A DNA stretch of 64,000 nucleotides from the NCBI GenBank assembly GCA_964059195.1, contig CAXKWD010000002.1, positions 163,934,559 through 163,998,558 of the forward strand, written 5' to 3'. A program made the position numbers and the translations under genes. Below the pieces are notes generated by a model. That model did no database searches and was not told the origin of the DNA. It saw only the letters and a program-made list of their open reading frames with translations. Position 1 is the first letter of the stretch; each line of letters opens with the position of its first letter. This stretch comes from Ectobius pallidus (lineage: Eukaryota; Arthropoda; Insecta; Blattodea; Ectobiidae). Shown one piece after another: positions 45,541 to 56,513 of the stretch.

Positions 45541-46403
45541 TTTTCTAACTAATGCTTTAAAATCGCATATTTTGGGGTCCGGACCTCCAGGATCTTCCTT
45601 AAATACGCGTTTCCTTGCTCTGAGGCTTAAACTGATCGATAACCAACAGACCATTTGAATTATTTGTGCCCTTTAAAGTAAATGCCAGCATTACCAAAGT
45701 AAATGGGTAAATATACGGCGTCTATGTGCTTATTCTCTAGACTACATCTCCGATATGAAAAATATGCATAACCAAATTAGTCTTCGGTAAATGAAACCTC
45801 TTAAAGGGTGCGTTGCTCCGAATGTGGAGTGGAAAAGTGTTCGATTAGATTCGGCTACTGTACTATGCCAATGATGAACAAAATGAAAGCTATTACGATT
45901 TAAACCAAATTATTTACAGGAATAAGCAGATAAATGTTTGAGTGCTTCCGGTGAGTGATCTTAAATGTTGCATTAACTAACACCTGAGTTTCGCCATCGC
46001 AGCGCATAGGCTTGTATTTTTTCTATTTTTTGTATTAGTAAATACCGTTGTTATGCACATTGTTCCTGCTAGAGGTAAATAAACTGCGTGAATTTAGCCT
46101 ACATTCTGCTCTTCCTAAAAACGCAGTTGTTAAAGCGTACTTCCCGGAATAGCAACATATTTCAACGGATGTTCTGTTCTGTCACGTGTAACGACCGATT
46201 CCTCCATTATTCACAAATCGAATGTTTTGATATAACTTGATCCAAGATGTGTACCAACAAAAGTAAACAACAGACTTGCCTTGACTAACTGTGTCCTGTC
46301 GATTCATTGGCTAAACGCATGAGTGCATACTTCACGATAGTACGACAAGTTAGTTCGTCAGATGATTAGTTCCATTCCGGACACACCGTAAAATTAATTA
46401 GCC
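45541..46403. other. Spacer, no gene seen
   Basis: No ORF or repeat recognised. A stretch near 46235-46262 resembles, inverted, 5533-5560. Confidence 0.35.
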
Positions 46404-46780
46404 TACACAGGGTGTTTCAAAAGTACTTTTACAAACTTCGGACATGAGTTCCTTACACCAAAAGAAGGAAAAAAGTTCATATGAACATAATCCTTGTTTT
46501 CTCGTTAGAAACTGTTCAACTCATAATACGTCAACACACAAAACTCATAACAAATGCTAGAAATGTCCTCTTCTTGCATGTGCATGCATGCCTAGAAGCA
46601 AGAGGAGGACATTTCGAGCATTTGTTATGAGTTTTGTGTGTTGACGTGTTATGAGTGTACCAATGTGTTGAACAGTTCCTAACGAGAAAACAAGGATTAT
46701 GGGACATATATTCATATGAACTTCTTTCCTTCTTTTGGTGTAAGGAACCCATGCCCGAAGTTTTTTTGAAACACCGTGTA
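46404..46780. mobile_element. Palindromic (fold-back) MITE
   Basis: Nearly the whole 377 bp is one imperfect hairpin with arms of about 180 bp. The left end TACACAGGGTGTTTCAAAAG and the inverse of the right end TACACGGTGTTTCAAAAAAA match, and similarity extends to the centre at about 46590. The flanking TA would fit a Tc1/mariner-type target. Frames on the minus strand are by-products of the palindrome. Confidence 0.85.
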
Positions 46781-47019
46781 TATTACGTAATTGTGAAAAC
46801 ATAAGTTCTGTTAACTGAGTTGCTCGCTTCTGTATTTATATCATAGGCTTACACGTTTCACAACATATATCTAGCAAACAAGATTTCATTCGATTTGTCT
46901 TGGCAACAAAATTAACTCATTCGTTGTACTTTTCATTTGCATAATGTGTGATGAATTTCACCATATATTGTAAGTAAAAGTAATAGGCATAGCCTCTAAT
47001 AATTTGTATTATACAACAA
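46781..47019. other. Spacer, no gene seen
   Basis: Short A/T-rich stretch between the fold-back MITE and the transposase relic. Confidence 0.35.
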
Positions 47020-47215
47020 AATTGCGAGCCAGGACCTTCAAAGCTTACGTCACCGATGTGCGAGGAAAGGGTTTTTCCAGCGGCGAGATAATACAGAAAG
47101 TAAATATATACAAAATATTAAAATAAAACCATGAAGTATCTGTGCGAGATGTAGGAGTGGGAATAGTTTCAAGTACGGTTTTCAAAGTCCTAAAAGAATA
47201 CAGATCTATAGTCCA
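47020..47215 (+). pseudogene. Short transposase N-terminal relic, same family as 4.7 kb
   Basis: Shares the CTTACGTCACCGATG leader with 4735-4747. It reads VRGKGFSSGEIIQKVNIYKI, a stop, then VSVRDVGVGIVSSTVFKVL and KEYRSI. It has lost about ten residues relative to the 4.7 kb copy and breaks off at about 47215. Confidence 0.7.
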
Positions 47216-47929
47216 TGTGCCAGACCCAACAGGCATTATAATTTGGGGGGACTGAATGAAACTTATACCACACGTTCCTGGGGTCATGTGGAGCAAAAAC
47301 GTCCAGGGGGTGCCATCATGAGGAGGTAGCTTTTAAACATGGCGGCCATTCAAAATGGCGGACGACTGTGAATTTTTAAATTCAAATATATCGGGACTGT
47401 GTTCATGAATCTTTAATTTTTTTTTCAAAATGTAGGTTATCATTCTGGCTACATTTTGTTTCACATGTGTACGGCCAAAAAAACAGTATTTATTGATCAA
47501 AACTCTAAAAATCGGAAAAATAGGTTTTTTGATATTTACGTTTTGCGGTTTATTACTCTAACCGTTGGGTATATCGAAAAAGTACCTGAAATAAAAGTTG
47601 TAGAGAAACATCTCACCTTTGAAACGCAAAAATCAAATCGAAGATAGGATCAATAGAATCCGAGATATCCAGATTCAAAGCGGGCGGGGTGGGGTTCAGC
47701 GTGTTGACCGAGCGCTCGGTGCAGCCTAGCGAAAGGCGAGACTTGGCGTAAAATCCTGCGCTTTATTTATTTTCAGCCTCAGTAATTGATTTATTACTAG
47801 ATAAATTTACATTACCTACTAATGTGCATTATTTTTAACATGATTATTAAACACTTACTCATAAATACAATTAACAATTATATAATTTGTCTGGGAAATG
47901 GACATCAATAATTACCAACTCATATATTA
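47216..47929. other. Unassigned non-coding DNA
   Basis: Contains ATGGCGGCCATTCAAAATGG and CCGAGATATCCAGATTC, phrases like those in non-coding regions of DNA transposons. No ends defined. Confidence 0.35.
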
Positions 47930-47930
47930 T

Positions 47931-49471
47931 AAACTGCTCAAAAGAATTAGAGGGACAAGAATTCGATTGCGTGTACCATGTAAGCAGCCCGTGATTACCA
48001 TATATACTGTTGCTCTTATTCTTCCAACATGTTTTAGGAATGAGAGGAATCCTCCACATTATGTTGGAAAGCCATGGCTTTGTGGCAGTATTCAAATGTA
48101 TCGTGCTATGCCCAAAATTGAAATGGACGAGCAATGTCTCACTCCGCCATCTAGTGAGTGTAAGTAAAGAGTGCGTCTCTATACTCATTGTGTACGTTTC
48201 ATCAGTCAAGATGAGGTATCTGAATGAGGCAGAACGTGTTCGGGCAGTGACATTACTGCAGGAAGGTTGGACTATTCGTGCAGTGTCTACAGAGCTGAAT
48301 GTGGCTTCATCTGTTGTTGGGAGGGTTTGGAAACGATTTCGTGAAACTGGTACATACACACGAAAGCCAGGGCAAGGGAGAAAACGGAAAACATCAGTCA
48401 GAGAAGGCCGATATGTGGTGAATTGTTCTCTCCGACGGCGCACTGCGACTGCCCGGGACCTACAAAACGATCTAAGAGCAGCAACTGGTTGCAGTGTCAG
48501 TGACCAAACAATACGCACAAGACTCCGAGAGGCAGGTTTAAGACCAAGAAGACCTTATCACGTCCCTAGATTAACTGCTCGGCACAAGAGAGATCGACTT
48601 CGATTTGCTGAGGACCATAGGAACTGGCAGCTTCGTCACTGGCGCAATGTACTGTTTACAGACGAGTCCCGCTTTCGTCTAACACGGTGCGACGGACGTA
48701 TACGTGTATATCGTCGTCGTGGTGAACGTTATACTGAAGCAGCAGTCCAGGAAATGGACAGATTTGGCTGCGGCTCCGTCATGGTGTGGGGTGGCATCAC
48801 AATTGATGGCCAATCGGACCTTCAGATAATCAGAGGCCGACTTAACGCTCAGAGGTACATAAACGAGATTGTACTGGGTAATTTTATGCCCATTGCAGTT
48901 GTAATGGGTCCCCAGTTTATCCTGCAACACGACAATGCGAGAGCGCATTCAGCAGCAGCCACCATGGAAACTCTTCAGGACTTAGCGATTCAAACATTAG
49001 ACTGGCCTGCTCAGAGTCCTGACCTCAATCCCATTGAGCATTTATGGGATATGCTGGACAGACACCATCGGGCCCGTCCTGTAGCACCTCAGAGCCTTGA
49101 ACAACTTTCAGAGGTCCTTATTGAGGAGTGGGACAAAATTCCACAAGAAACTATTCGCATACTTGTCAGGAGCATGCCTCGAAGATGTGAGGCAGTAGTA
49201 CGTGCACATGGAGGGCCTACCAGACATTGAAATGCTTCTTTTTATGCCCTTTCTGAATTAATTGAAGGCGTTTCCACTTTGGTTAACGACATTGTGTTCA
49301 ATTTATGGTCAAAGCACTAACACATGTGATGAGAAGTGAACAGGATATGCACATTTCTGTTAAATAAAGGTTTCATTTTCCAGATAAAATGTATGTTTCA
49401 CTCCAACCATTCCTGAAACAAAAATGCAGGTGGTCAAAATGTTGTCCCTCTAATTTTTTTCAATCAGAACT
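47931..49471 (+). mobile_element. Tc1-like transposon, apparently complete
   Basis: About 1.54 kb. Inverted ends share AATTAGAGGGACAA (near 47946-47960 and, inverted, 49441-49456) with A-rich, weaker similarity outward to the tips (47931-47956, 49444-49471). A single transposase ORF occupies the middle, with an AATAAA signal near 49363. The exact tips and the TA target duplication are uncertain. Confidence 0.85.
48211..49230 (+). CDS. Tc1-like DD34E transposase, intact
   Basis: 339 aa from MRYLNEAERVRAVTLLQEGW. The frame is also open for 67 codons upstream, but this ATG gives the usual Tc1 length and start. Residues ~1-110 hold two helix-turn-helix units (TIRAVSTELNVASSVVGRVW and TGCSVSDQTIRTRLREAGL) with a GRKRKT basic hook (about 54-60) between them for binding the inverted repeats. 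The catalytic triad is Asp in FTDESRF, Asp in LQHDNARAH, and Glu in SPDLNPIEHLWD. I count 34 residues between the last two, the Tc1 hallmark. No stop or frameshift is visible, so it could be active. It would cut the element out and reinsert it at TA sites. Confidence 0.95.
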   Translation: MRYLNEAERVRAVTLLQEGWTIRAVSTELNVASSVVGRVWKRFRETGTYTRKPGQGRKRKTSVREGRYVVNCSLRRRTATARDLQNDLRAATGCSVSDQTIRTRLREAGLRPRRPYHVPRLTARHKRDRLRFAEDHRNWQLRHWRNVLFTDESRFRLTRCDGRIRVYRRRGERYTEAAVQEMDRFGCGSVMVWGGITIDGQSDLQIIRGRLNAQRYINEIVLGNFMPIAVVMGPQFILQHDNARAHSAAATMETLQDLAIQTLDWPAQSPDLNPIEHLWDMLDRHHRARPVAPQSLEQLSEVLIEEWDKIPQETIRILVRSMPRRCEAVVRAHGGPTRH

Positions 49472-49724
49472 GCACTTCTGGCTTTGATTGCCTTCATGCC
49501 AATTCCAGGCAATGGCACCATAGGGTCTTTGGATTACACACCCGAGGAGCGGCAGATGTTAGCTCGCAAGTAAGTGAATATTGAACACAGACTTTAATAA
49601 CATCCCTTTGAAGTTTTTATGTGTCAAGGCTTTTATCTTCGATTTTTAAGATGAGTTACAGTTTATACAATTTCGGGAGTGTATTTTGGTCTAGATGTTC
49701 GCTTTATTAACGGTAACACCTACA
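49472..49724. other. Short spacer
   Basis: No gene seen between the Tc1 element and the next TIR element. Confidence 0.35.
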
Positions 49725-49732
49725 GTCTGTCG

Positions 49733-50830
49733 CAGAGGCGTAACGAGGGGGGTTTGGGGGTTTGAACCCCCCCCTTGATTAAAAAAAAGGAAAATTGTAC
49801 AATTTTTTAAAGTCTGCTTATAAATTACTTAACACGAGTATAAAGCGTGGGAAGCTTAAAACTCGTTACTGTGCATCTTAATTTTAAAAATCCCTTTAGG
49901 CAGGCCTACAGGCGGAGGTAGATTTCGAAGTGCTTTTGGTTTAATTTTTTGTCGCTGCATAGCACTCTTCTTCTTTAGCCTTGGCATGGTAAACCTGCAG
50001 TAATAAGAACTGAATTCGGTAAAGAGGAAGAGCCTACAATCATTTGTTTTGACAACAAGAATAGGATATAATATTCTGGGAGGCCGTGCGCAAGATCAGC
50101 AATGAATAAAATTAGCAAAGCCGCTAAACAAGACAAAATTATGATATTATAATAATTCTTTTAAGTGTTATTATTTTCAAACATTAAAATCTCGCGTAAT
50201 ATGAGAGCTATCAAGAAAATATTTATTGATTTGTAGAGTACTCATCAAGAGCTTTTCAACGATACCCCACAAGACGTGGTTTCAAAAGTTTCGAATTTTC
50301 ATCCCCCACCCCCACCTCCACCCCCACCCTCACTCGAACCCCCGAATCGTTGGTGTCACTGTAAACTCCATAGGGAGTACTCTAATTTATTCAAACAAAG
50401 TTTCCCTCTATACTTCATAGGGGCCGAGATATACATTTTTAAAAATTTCAACCCCCTCCCCCGACCACCCCCTTGGGCCAATTTTGCCCATTAACGAACT
50501 TGTCCGAACTATTGGGCCTAGAAATAACATAATAAAATTTGGTTCAAATATCTTCAAAATTACGGCCGCTATCGTGTAAAGGTATATATATATATATATA
50601 AATATCACAAATTTTTTTTTTGAACGGGCGGTGGTTTCGTACTTAGGGGAGCATGAAACGTAAAGATATGAAAGAATTTTTCGAAAATCATAAAGTGGTA
50701 TCCATTGCAATAGGTAGATTTTTCTTCGAAAATCTACCTAAAAATTTTCCGGGGGAGGACCCCGAGCCCCCCTCTCCCTGGGGGGTATTCCATACCCTCC
50801 TCCCATATTGTCGGCCTGGTTACGCCTATG
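49733..50830. mobile_element. hAT-like non-autonomous element (1.1 kb)
   Basis: Ends CAGAGGCGTAACGAGG and, inverted from the right, CATAGGCGTAACCAGG (13 of 16). Flanking 8-mers GTCTGTCG (49725-49732) and GTCAGTCG (50831-50838) differ at one base. No transposase ORF. It includes C-rich CCCCACCCCCACC repeats near 50303-50335 and (TA)n at 50582-50601. Confidence 0.75.
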
Positions 50831-50838
50831 GTCAGTCG

Positions 50839-51336
50839 CTCACGAAAACAATATACATCTGTCTGTCTATTACGTACTTTAGATTAATGATAATAATGAT
50901 AATAATAGCATTTATTGTCGTTTAACAGTACAGTGTACAATGTACTGCTTAATATGTTTGATATATATGTCTTTCCTTCTAACAAAATTGGCTAAATTAG
51001 GTTAACTATGTCTTATATGCACCATTGGTAGCACTGGTCACAATATGGTAACTCGAATCGATTCATAGATGGTTGATTCATAGTATACCATGATTTCGGA
51101 GCTTAGTTTTGTTTCTATATAACAAAGTAAGTATTACTAATTTTGATAATCCGTTGAGTTTACGAGTTACATCAGATAAATTCGTTGCAGCTGCATCCAT
51201 CGATAAACTCTTAAACTCTCGCAGGATTACCTTTGACTATCCAAAAAATAACACTTGGAACTGTTCCATCGTTTAATAATTAAATGGGGGGGGGGGGGGT
51301 GACAATAAATTTTCCGCACCGGGTACCACCTAAGCT
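50839..51336. other. Spacer, no gene seen
   Basis: A/T-rich, ending in a G-run near 51285-51299 that belongs to the next element end. Confidence 0.35.
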
Positions 51337-51352
51337 TGCTACGCCACTGGAT
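51285..51352. mobile_element. Orphan right end of another hAT-like element
   Basis: After a 14-G run comes a stretch ending CTTGCTACGCCACTG. Inverted this is CAGTGGCGTAGCAAG, the same style of end as the 49.7 kb element. I found no left partner in the window, so it is a truncated copy. Confidence 0.45.
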
Positions 51353-51680
51353 TTAGATTGTTTTGTATAAGTTTTTCCGCATTTATTTATGGGTGGTAAA
51401 TTTTTTCTTGGTCACTTATTGTAGTCTATTGCTACGTTTGGTCTTTATAATTAGATCTGCAATAGTATTTATAATAGTGCCTTGTTGTGGAAATTTTTGG
51501 TGTGTAAAATTCAAGTATGGTGAATTATATTGTTATTGTCTGGTTCTTGCTGCTACGTTGCATCTTTGTCTAGATGCCTAGATGTACAGTAGTTCCGAGA
51601 CGTTTCAATTTGATGCGTTGTATTTGAGGGTTGGTATTTGTTATTGTATGCGGATTGTATTATGTCGTATTTGATGGCGT

Positions 51681-52195
51681 TTATTAAGTGCCAGGATGGC
51701 ACCTTATTAGATTGTATGGGGGAAGGGAAAATGTCTGTCCGTCTGTCCGTCCGTGTGTCTGTACGCGCGATAAATGAAATATGCTTTATTGGATTTTAAT
51801 GAAACTTGGTATATACGTTTACAATGTCAATGGTAAGAACCCTATTGATATTGGACCAAATCGGTTTACCAGTACCGGAGTAAACGCCAATTTAGTGTCT
51901 ATTTTAAAAGCGCCATAACTCAAATACGCTTTATCGGATTTTCATGAAACTTGGTATACACATTTATAATGTCCATGGAAAGACGTCTGTTGATATTGGA
52001 CCAAATCGGTTGGCCGGTACCGGAATAATGCCCAATTTAATGGCTTTTATGGTATTATATAACAAAAGGCCCCATAACTCAAATACGCCTTATCGCATTT
52101 TCAAGAAACTTGGTATAAGCATTTATAACGTCCATTGAAAGAAGCGTATTAATTTTAGATCTAATCGGTTGACCGGTACGAGAGTAACAACTAAT
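51681..52195 (+). repeat. Dispersed repeat with three ~150 bp tandem blocks
   Basis: Starts TTATTAAGTGCCAGGATGGC, has a GTCTGTCCGTCTGTCCGTCC tract, then three blocks (about 51770-51919, 51920-52078, 52079-52195). Each block has TACGCTTTATCGGATTTTCA-like, GAAACTTGGTATA, AATGTCCATGGAAAG and TTGGACCAAATCGGTT. The copy at 22232-22440 is inverted and has one block. Confidence 0.8.
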
Positions 52196-52499
52196 TAAAG
52201 GTCATATTTTTTTAAAACCATGTCTATAACTACAATGCCGCATTTTTAATCATTTGAGGGCTTTGTCTGCAGTGCAGTCAGATGTTTGTTTACTTCGTTG
52301 ATGTATTTGAAATTGAGTAGGCCTACTACATGAATATTGTTATACACAGAAGGTACATTACTGTGAAATAATTAGCGGAGTTTTATGCCACTGAATTTTG
52401 CGAAATGTTGACATATTTTAAGAATTTCAAGTTGCAATACATTGAGATTTGACAAATAATACTATTCCTTCACATGTGCTTATCAAACTACATTGTCAT
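52196..52499. other. Spacer, no gene seen
   Basis: A/T-rich with no recognised feature. Confidence 0.35.
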
Positions 52500-52590
52500 A
52501 CTGACTGAGTTGGCCGAATGGTAACGGCTTGGATTCGTATTCTGGAGGTCCCTGTATCAAATTGCGGAGCCGGCCGATTTGACATGGATT
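52500..52590 (+). mobile_element. Possible tRNA-derived SINE head
   Basis: GAGTTGGCCGAATGGTAACG resembles an A box and GGTCCCTGTATCAAAT a decayed B box, about 35 bp apart. A T/A-rich tail follows. No target-site duplication. Confidence 0.4.
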
Positions 52591-53410
52591 TTATTTTATT
52601 TTTATTTTTTATTTTTATGTGAGTGCGCGATTGTCAAGGTATCACAGATCTGTAGTTCTGCTGACGCTGGTCGATTTCAATCTGATTTAAAAAATATTTT
52701 CTTCACATCATAATTGAAATTATAATTGATTCAACAAAAGCATACTGGCACTTTGTTAAATCAGTTTACCTGATTTTATTTATTATTCGCTTTGTCCTAC
52801 AGCTCGTCCGTTTCTTCCTGTATTTGGATTCTTGTTCTTGCCACTGTATTTATAAAGTTATGCCCACTTTAAAATAATTTTTGTAATTTTTCTTGCAACA
52901 TTTTCTCTTCTTAAATGTTTGAACGTGTTGTGATTGGGATTCGACGCAGTCTGGCTGGTCTATTGGGCTGGTGTTGAGCGAATGCTCTGGCAATCACGGT
53001 GTTCCATTTCCAGCGTCGTGTCGTATTCCGATCGCAACTCGTGTTTGCAATTGTTGATATATATGTCGTTCAGGCCGTAGGTACGTGTACCGAGCTGTCG
53101 ACTGTTATACCACCATATTGTAATATAGTTCTTTTATTATATAATTATCATATTCCATAATTTAAATTTTTATGCGGCATTACACTTAAATATGGATTTA
53201 TATTGAAATGGCATATAATTTGATAATTAGAATTCATTAATCAGCTGTTGCTCTTAATTTAAAAAATTCTAAAGTACAGGTATAATATTTATATTACAAA
53301 GTGGTGTATTTTCTAATATTTACTCGGGGCCATTTCACAATGAAAATCTCTATTGGAAAAGTTAAAATTAATATTTCTTATATTTATTTGTGGCCAGTTT
53401 AAAATGGAAG
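52591..53410. other. Spacer, no gene seen
   Basis: A/T-rich, with a GC-richer patch at 52930-53105 that I cannot assign. Confidence 0.35.
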
Positions 53411-53492
53411 TATCTATTGAAAAAGTCATATTTATAAAGTTTCTATTGAAAAATATATATTTATAAAGTTTCTATTGAAAAAGTCATATTTA
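53408..53492. repeat. Short tandem repeat, ~38 bp unit
   Basis: The motif TCTATTGAAAAA followed by ATATTTATAAAGTT occurs three times in a row (starts near 53412, 53446 and 53473), and a related TCTATTGGAAAAGTTA lies just upstream. Confidence 0.7.
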
Positions 53493-55689
53493 TATTCGCC
53501 CACTAGCGTATCACTAATTAAAGTTAAAATTTGAAAATATGTCAATTATAAAAAGCTTGTTTATGGTAAAATTTTCATTTCAAAGATTTACATAAATTTA
53601 TATTAGTTCAAATGTGTATTTGACAATTATTAATATTTCATATTTTGTATTTGTAAAAGTTTATAACTTTGTATATTAAAAATGTTTAGGTTTTTGAATG
53701 GTATGAATCTAATTTTCAATAATTTTTTCAACTTTATTGTGTGCGTGTGTGCTCCTTTGGAACAAGATACTGTTCAAGTGATTAGAACTTTCAGTACCCC
53801 TCACCGTGGGATTCTATGAATATCAAGACTAGAGAAGATTTCTGCTGATGTGCTCCAGCCTTGCATTGGGGGATGCATGCACCCAACTTCTACTTTGACC
53901 TTAACGGGTCCGGCACAGCGTCTGGTGCAGCATCAGTTATCCATCAGTCTACTATCAGTCATCAATCAGTCTGCAAAATTAGTCTAAAATCTGTCTTCAA
54001 TCAAGATGTATCTCTACCATCAAGAATTGACAATAATCTACATTCTACTTCTTTGAACTCTGCCACCGTCTCAACATGTCAGTGAGTGATACCTGGGGAA
54101 TAGACACTGGGTTTTCTGCATTTCAGCGGCAGACAAATATTATGTATTCATAATTTTGGAACTGGGATTACACACATTGTTATATAGCACATATTTTGTT
54201 ACATCTAAGTACTTCCGAAATTTTACAATAATATTATGGTACTTCTGCTTCAGTGGACTATTTTGGATTTGGGCCACGGGAGGTCTTTAAGGGGGTGAGC
54301 CTGTTGTGGTCTCAACGTATTTTCTTTTGAACTGAACAGTTATTACCATTATTATGAATCAAATTGTATGTTTGAATACACGCACGTATCTTTTTCACTG
54401 TTGTCATTCTGTTTAAAGTAAATACCAGGCAAAACTAATATTGTTAAATCATAATTACTCTTGATACGCTAGTGCTGCCATCTTTTCCTTTGTCAACTAA
54501 TTTTGCCTGGCTGCTAGAGTTCACGTGCGCGCTTAACGATTCTTGGCTCTATCTATTCTTCTTCTGTCCTTCGTCGGCGACTGACCTAGTTTCTTCTGTG
54601 TGAATGGATCGTCTCGTGTGGGCATTGTCTTCATGATGTTTGGTCGTCAGGTGAGCGAAGTATATTTTTGATTCATTATGTAAAGTTATTTCATTATTCA
54701 TTATTATTAGTCAGTTTTAAAGTAAAGTCTATTTTGTAAGGTTAACATTTTACTCCCTCACCTGGCATTTCAGCAATTATATATTTCGGCATTTCATTCT
54801 ATTTTTTTTAATAATGAAGGCAATGCGTGTGTTTGTGACGAATATATAACGATGGATTAATGATTCGCTGATTTCTTTCTTCTTCTTCTAGTTTATTTTT
54901 GTTTTTCTATTTCGTTTTTTTCTGTCTTGAACATGACCAGTAAATTATATTCAGCCAAATTCAATTAATAATCATTATTACAGATCTTTTCCTCTTTGCT
55001 GCAATTGTCGTTATTCTGGCCTATGTTCAAATTCGTTTACTTATAGTAATGTATTTGTTAATTCTGGCCATATAACACAAACTAATATTTTTCTGAATAT
55101 TAAATTTCTTATTCATTGAATATTTAATCACCTTTGTCAGTAGTAATATCAAATGCTGGATTAAAATAAAATATTGTTTATTCAATTTTTCTCTGTATAA
55201 ATCTGATGTGCTATTTCACTCTGCAGACATTTTTCTAATATATTATTTATTGTTTTTCTGTGATTTCTCAATCTTTTGTAATAAACATATATATATATAA
55301 AATTTTGGGCTAACTATTCCAGTACCTTCCACTTTCAATCCTAATAGTGTGTGTGTTCTGCCATCCCTATTTTTCCTTGGTTATATATTTAATTATCTTT
55401 ACATAGTGATTTTCCCAAGGGGGATTGGCTTGGTAGGGTTTTGACTGCGCTGTGTTCTTCAAACCTAACTAGATATTCTACCGATTACCAGGGCCAGCAT
55501 TATTCCCCCTACCACTTGCACATAACACAGCAACTGGCAGAAAACATGGTTTTTTGCGCTATCTTAGCATCAGTTTTCAGTAATACATTTCATTGGTCAA
55601 ATCAGTTGCAGTTGGCTTTGCCGTTTCTTGTCATAACTTGGAAATAAAAGCATCGCGATTTTTTTTCTTCAATATATCGCATGAAATTA
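53493..55689. other. Unassigned DNA with LTR-like signals
   Basis: At 54274-54308 GGGCCACGGGAGG and TTAAGGGGG are followed by TGAGCCTGTTGTGG, a possible polypurine tract and LTR start. A GC-richer stretch at 54520-54650 ends with GTCAG|GTGAGC, a good donor on the plus strand. No second LTR was found and no coding frame is credible (53861-54085 is short and unremarkable). Confidence 0.3.
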
Positions 55690-55810
55690 TCGATAACTTC
55701 GCTTCTGGTGGTCTCCTTAGCAATCGTAGCTAAGGCGTGCTGCCTTAGATCCTTAGTGAAGGAGGCTGTGGGTTTGAATCCCGCCTTGGGCATGAATCTT
55801 TTTTATGTAA
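55690..55810 (+). mobile_element. tRNA-derived SINE head
   Basis: CGTAGCTAAGGCGTGCTGCC resembles an A-box region and GGGTTTGAATCCCGCC is a strong B box with a closing T stem, followed by a T-run. No target-site duplication found. Confidence 0.55.
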
Positions 55811-56506
55811 TAAGGAAAACAAGTCTGTGAACAGTAAAATCACTCAATTTGTTGTGAATAATAATTTAAGTAATTGCTGCTGGGATATATGGATGTGTCA
55901 TACTTTAAATGAATACAGAAAATATGGAAAATTGACCTATGGCCGGCAAAATGTTACTAAAAAAAAAAAAATCTTTGAGCTCACCCTGGTCAATTTCTTT
56001 GTTTATAATGTCAAGGCACGCAGACATCTGAAATTTTCAACATAGGCCTAAATAGAAAAAAGTTTATCGTTTTGGACGGAACTCACTATGCAGGGGTTTT
56101 CTGGGCTAGGGAACTCGAATCTGAGGACGTTTTTCCCAAGCGGCGATTTATAATCGTGAAATTCTCTCGAAAGCCGGATTTTTAGCAGTTTCGTTATAGT
56201 TATTAATCGTTTTGAATATGTTTTAATTATTTTGCCCTTAATTTTAGAATGATATATCATGGGCGAAGCCGCGAGCACCTGCAAGTAAAACATATTACGT
56301 AGTAAGGAATCCTAACATTCAAAGCAGAGTCCAATTGAGGGGGTCAGTGCAACAATAGACTAACCCTCCTGATCCTATCTGGATAAAGTGGCGACCACTA
56401 AAAGCCCCGTGTGAGCCTAGCTTTAGGTTCATGAAATACATTGCATCACAAATAATCAGACAGCTTCTATGAGATAAGATAAACTGTCGATTATGAGAGC
56501 ATATAT
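55811..56506. other. Spacer, no gene seen
   Basis: Includes an A-run at 55960-55970. No recognised feature up to the target-site copy of the next element. Confidence 0.35.
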
Positions 56507-56513
56507 AATAATG

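Noticed and set aside
46531..46802. Two short minus-strand frames with Cys and His
   Set aside because: They arise from the palindromic MITE, not from a gene.
47871..48518. 215-codon minus-strand frame
   Set aside because: It is antisense to the intact Tc1 transposase and has no features of its own.
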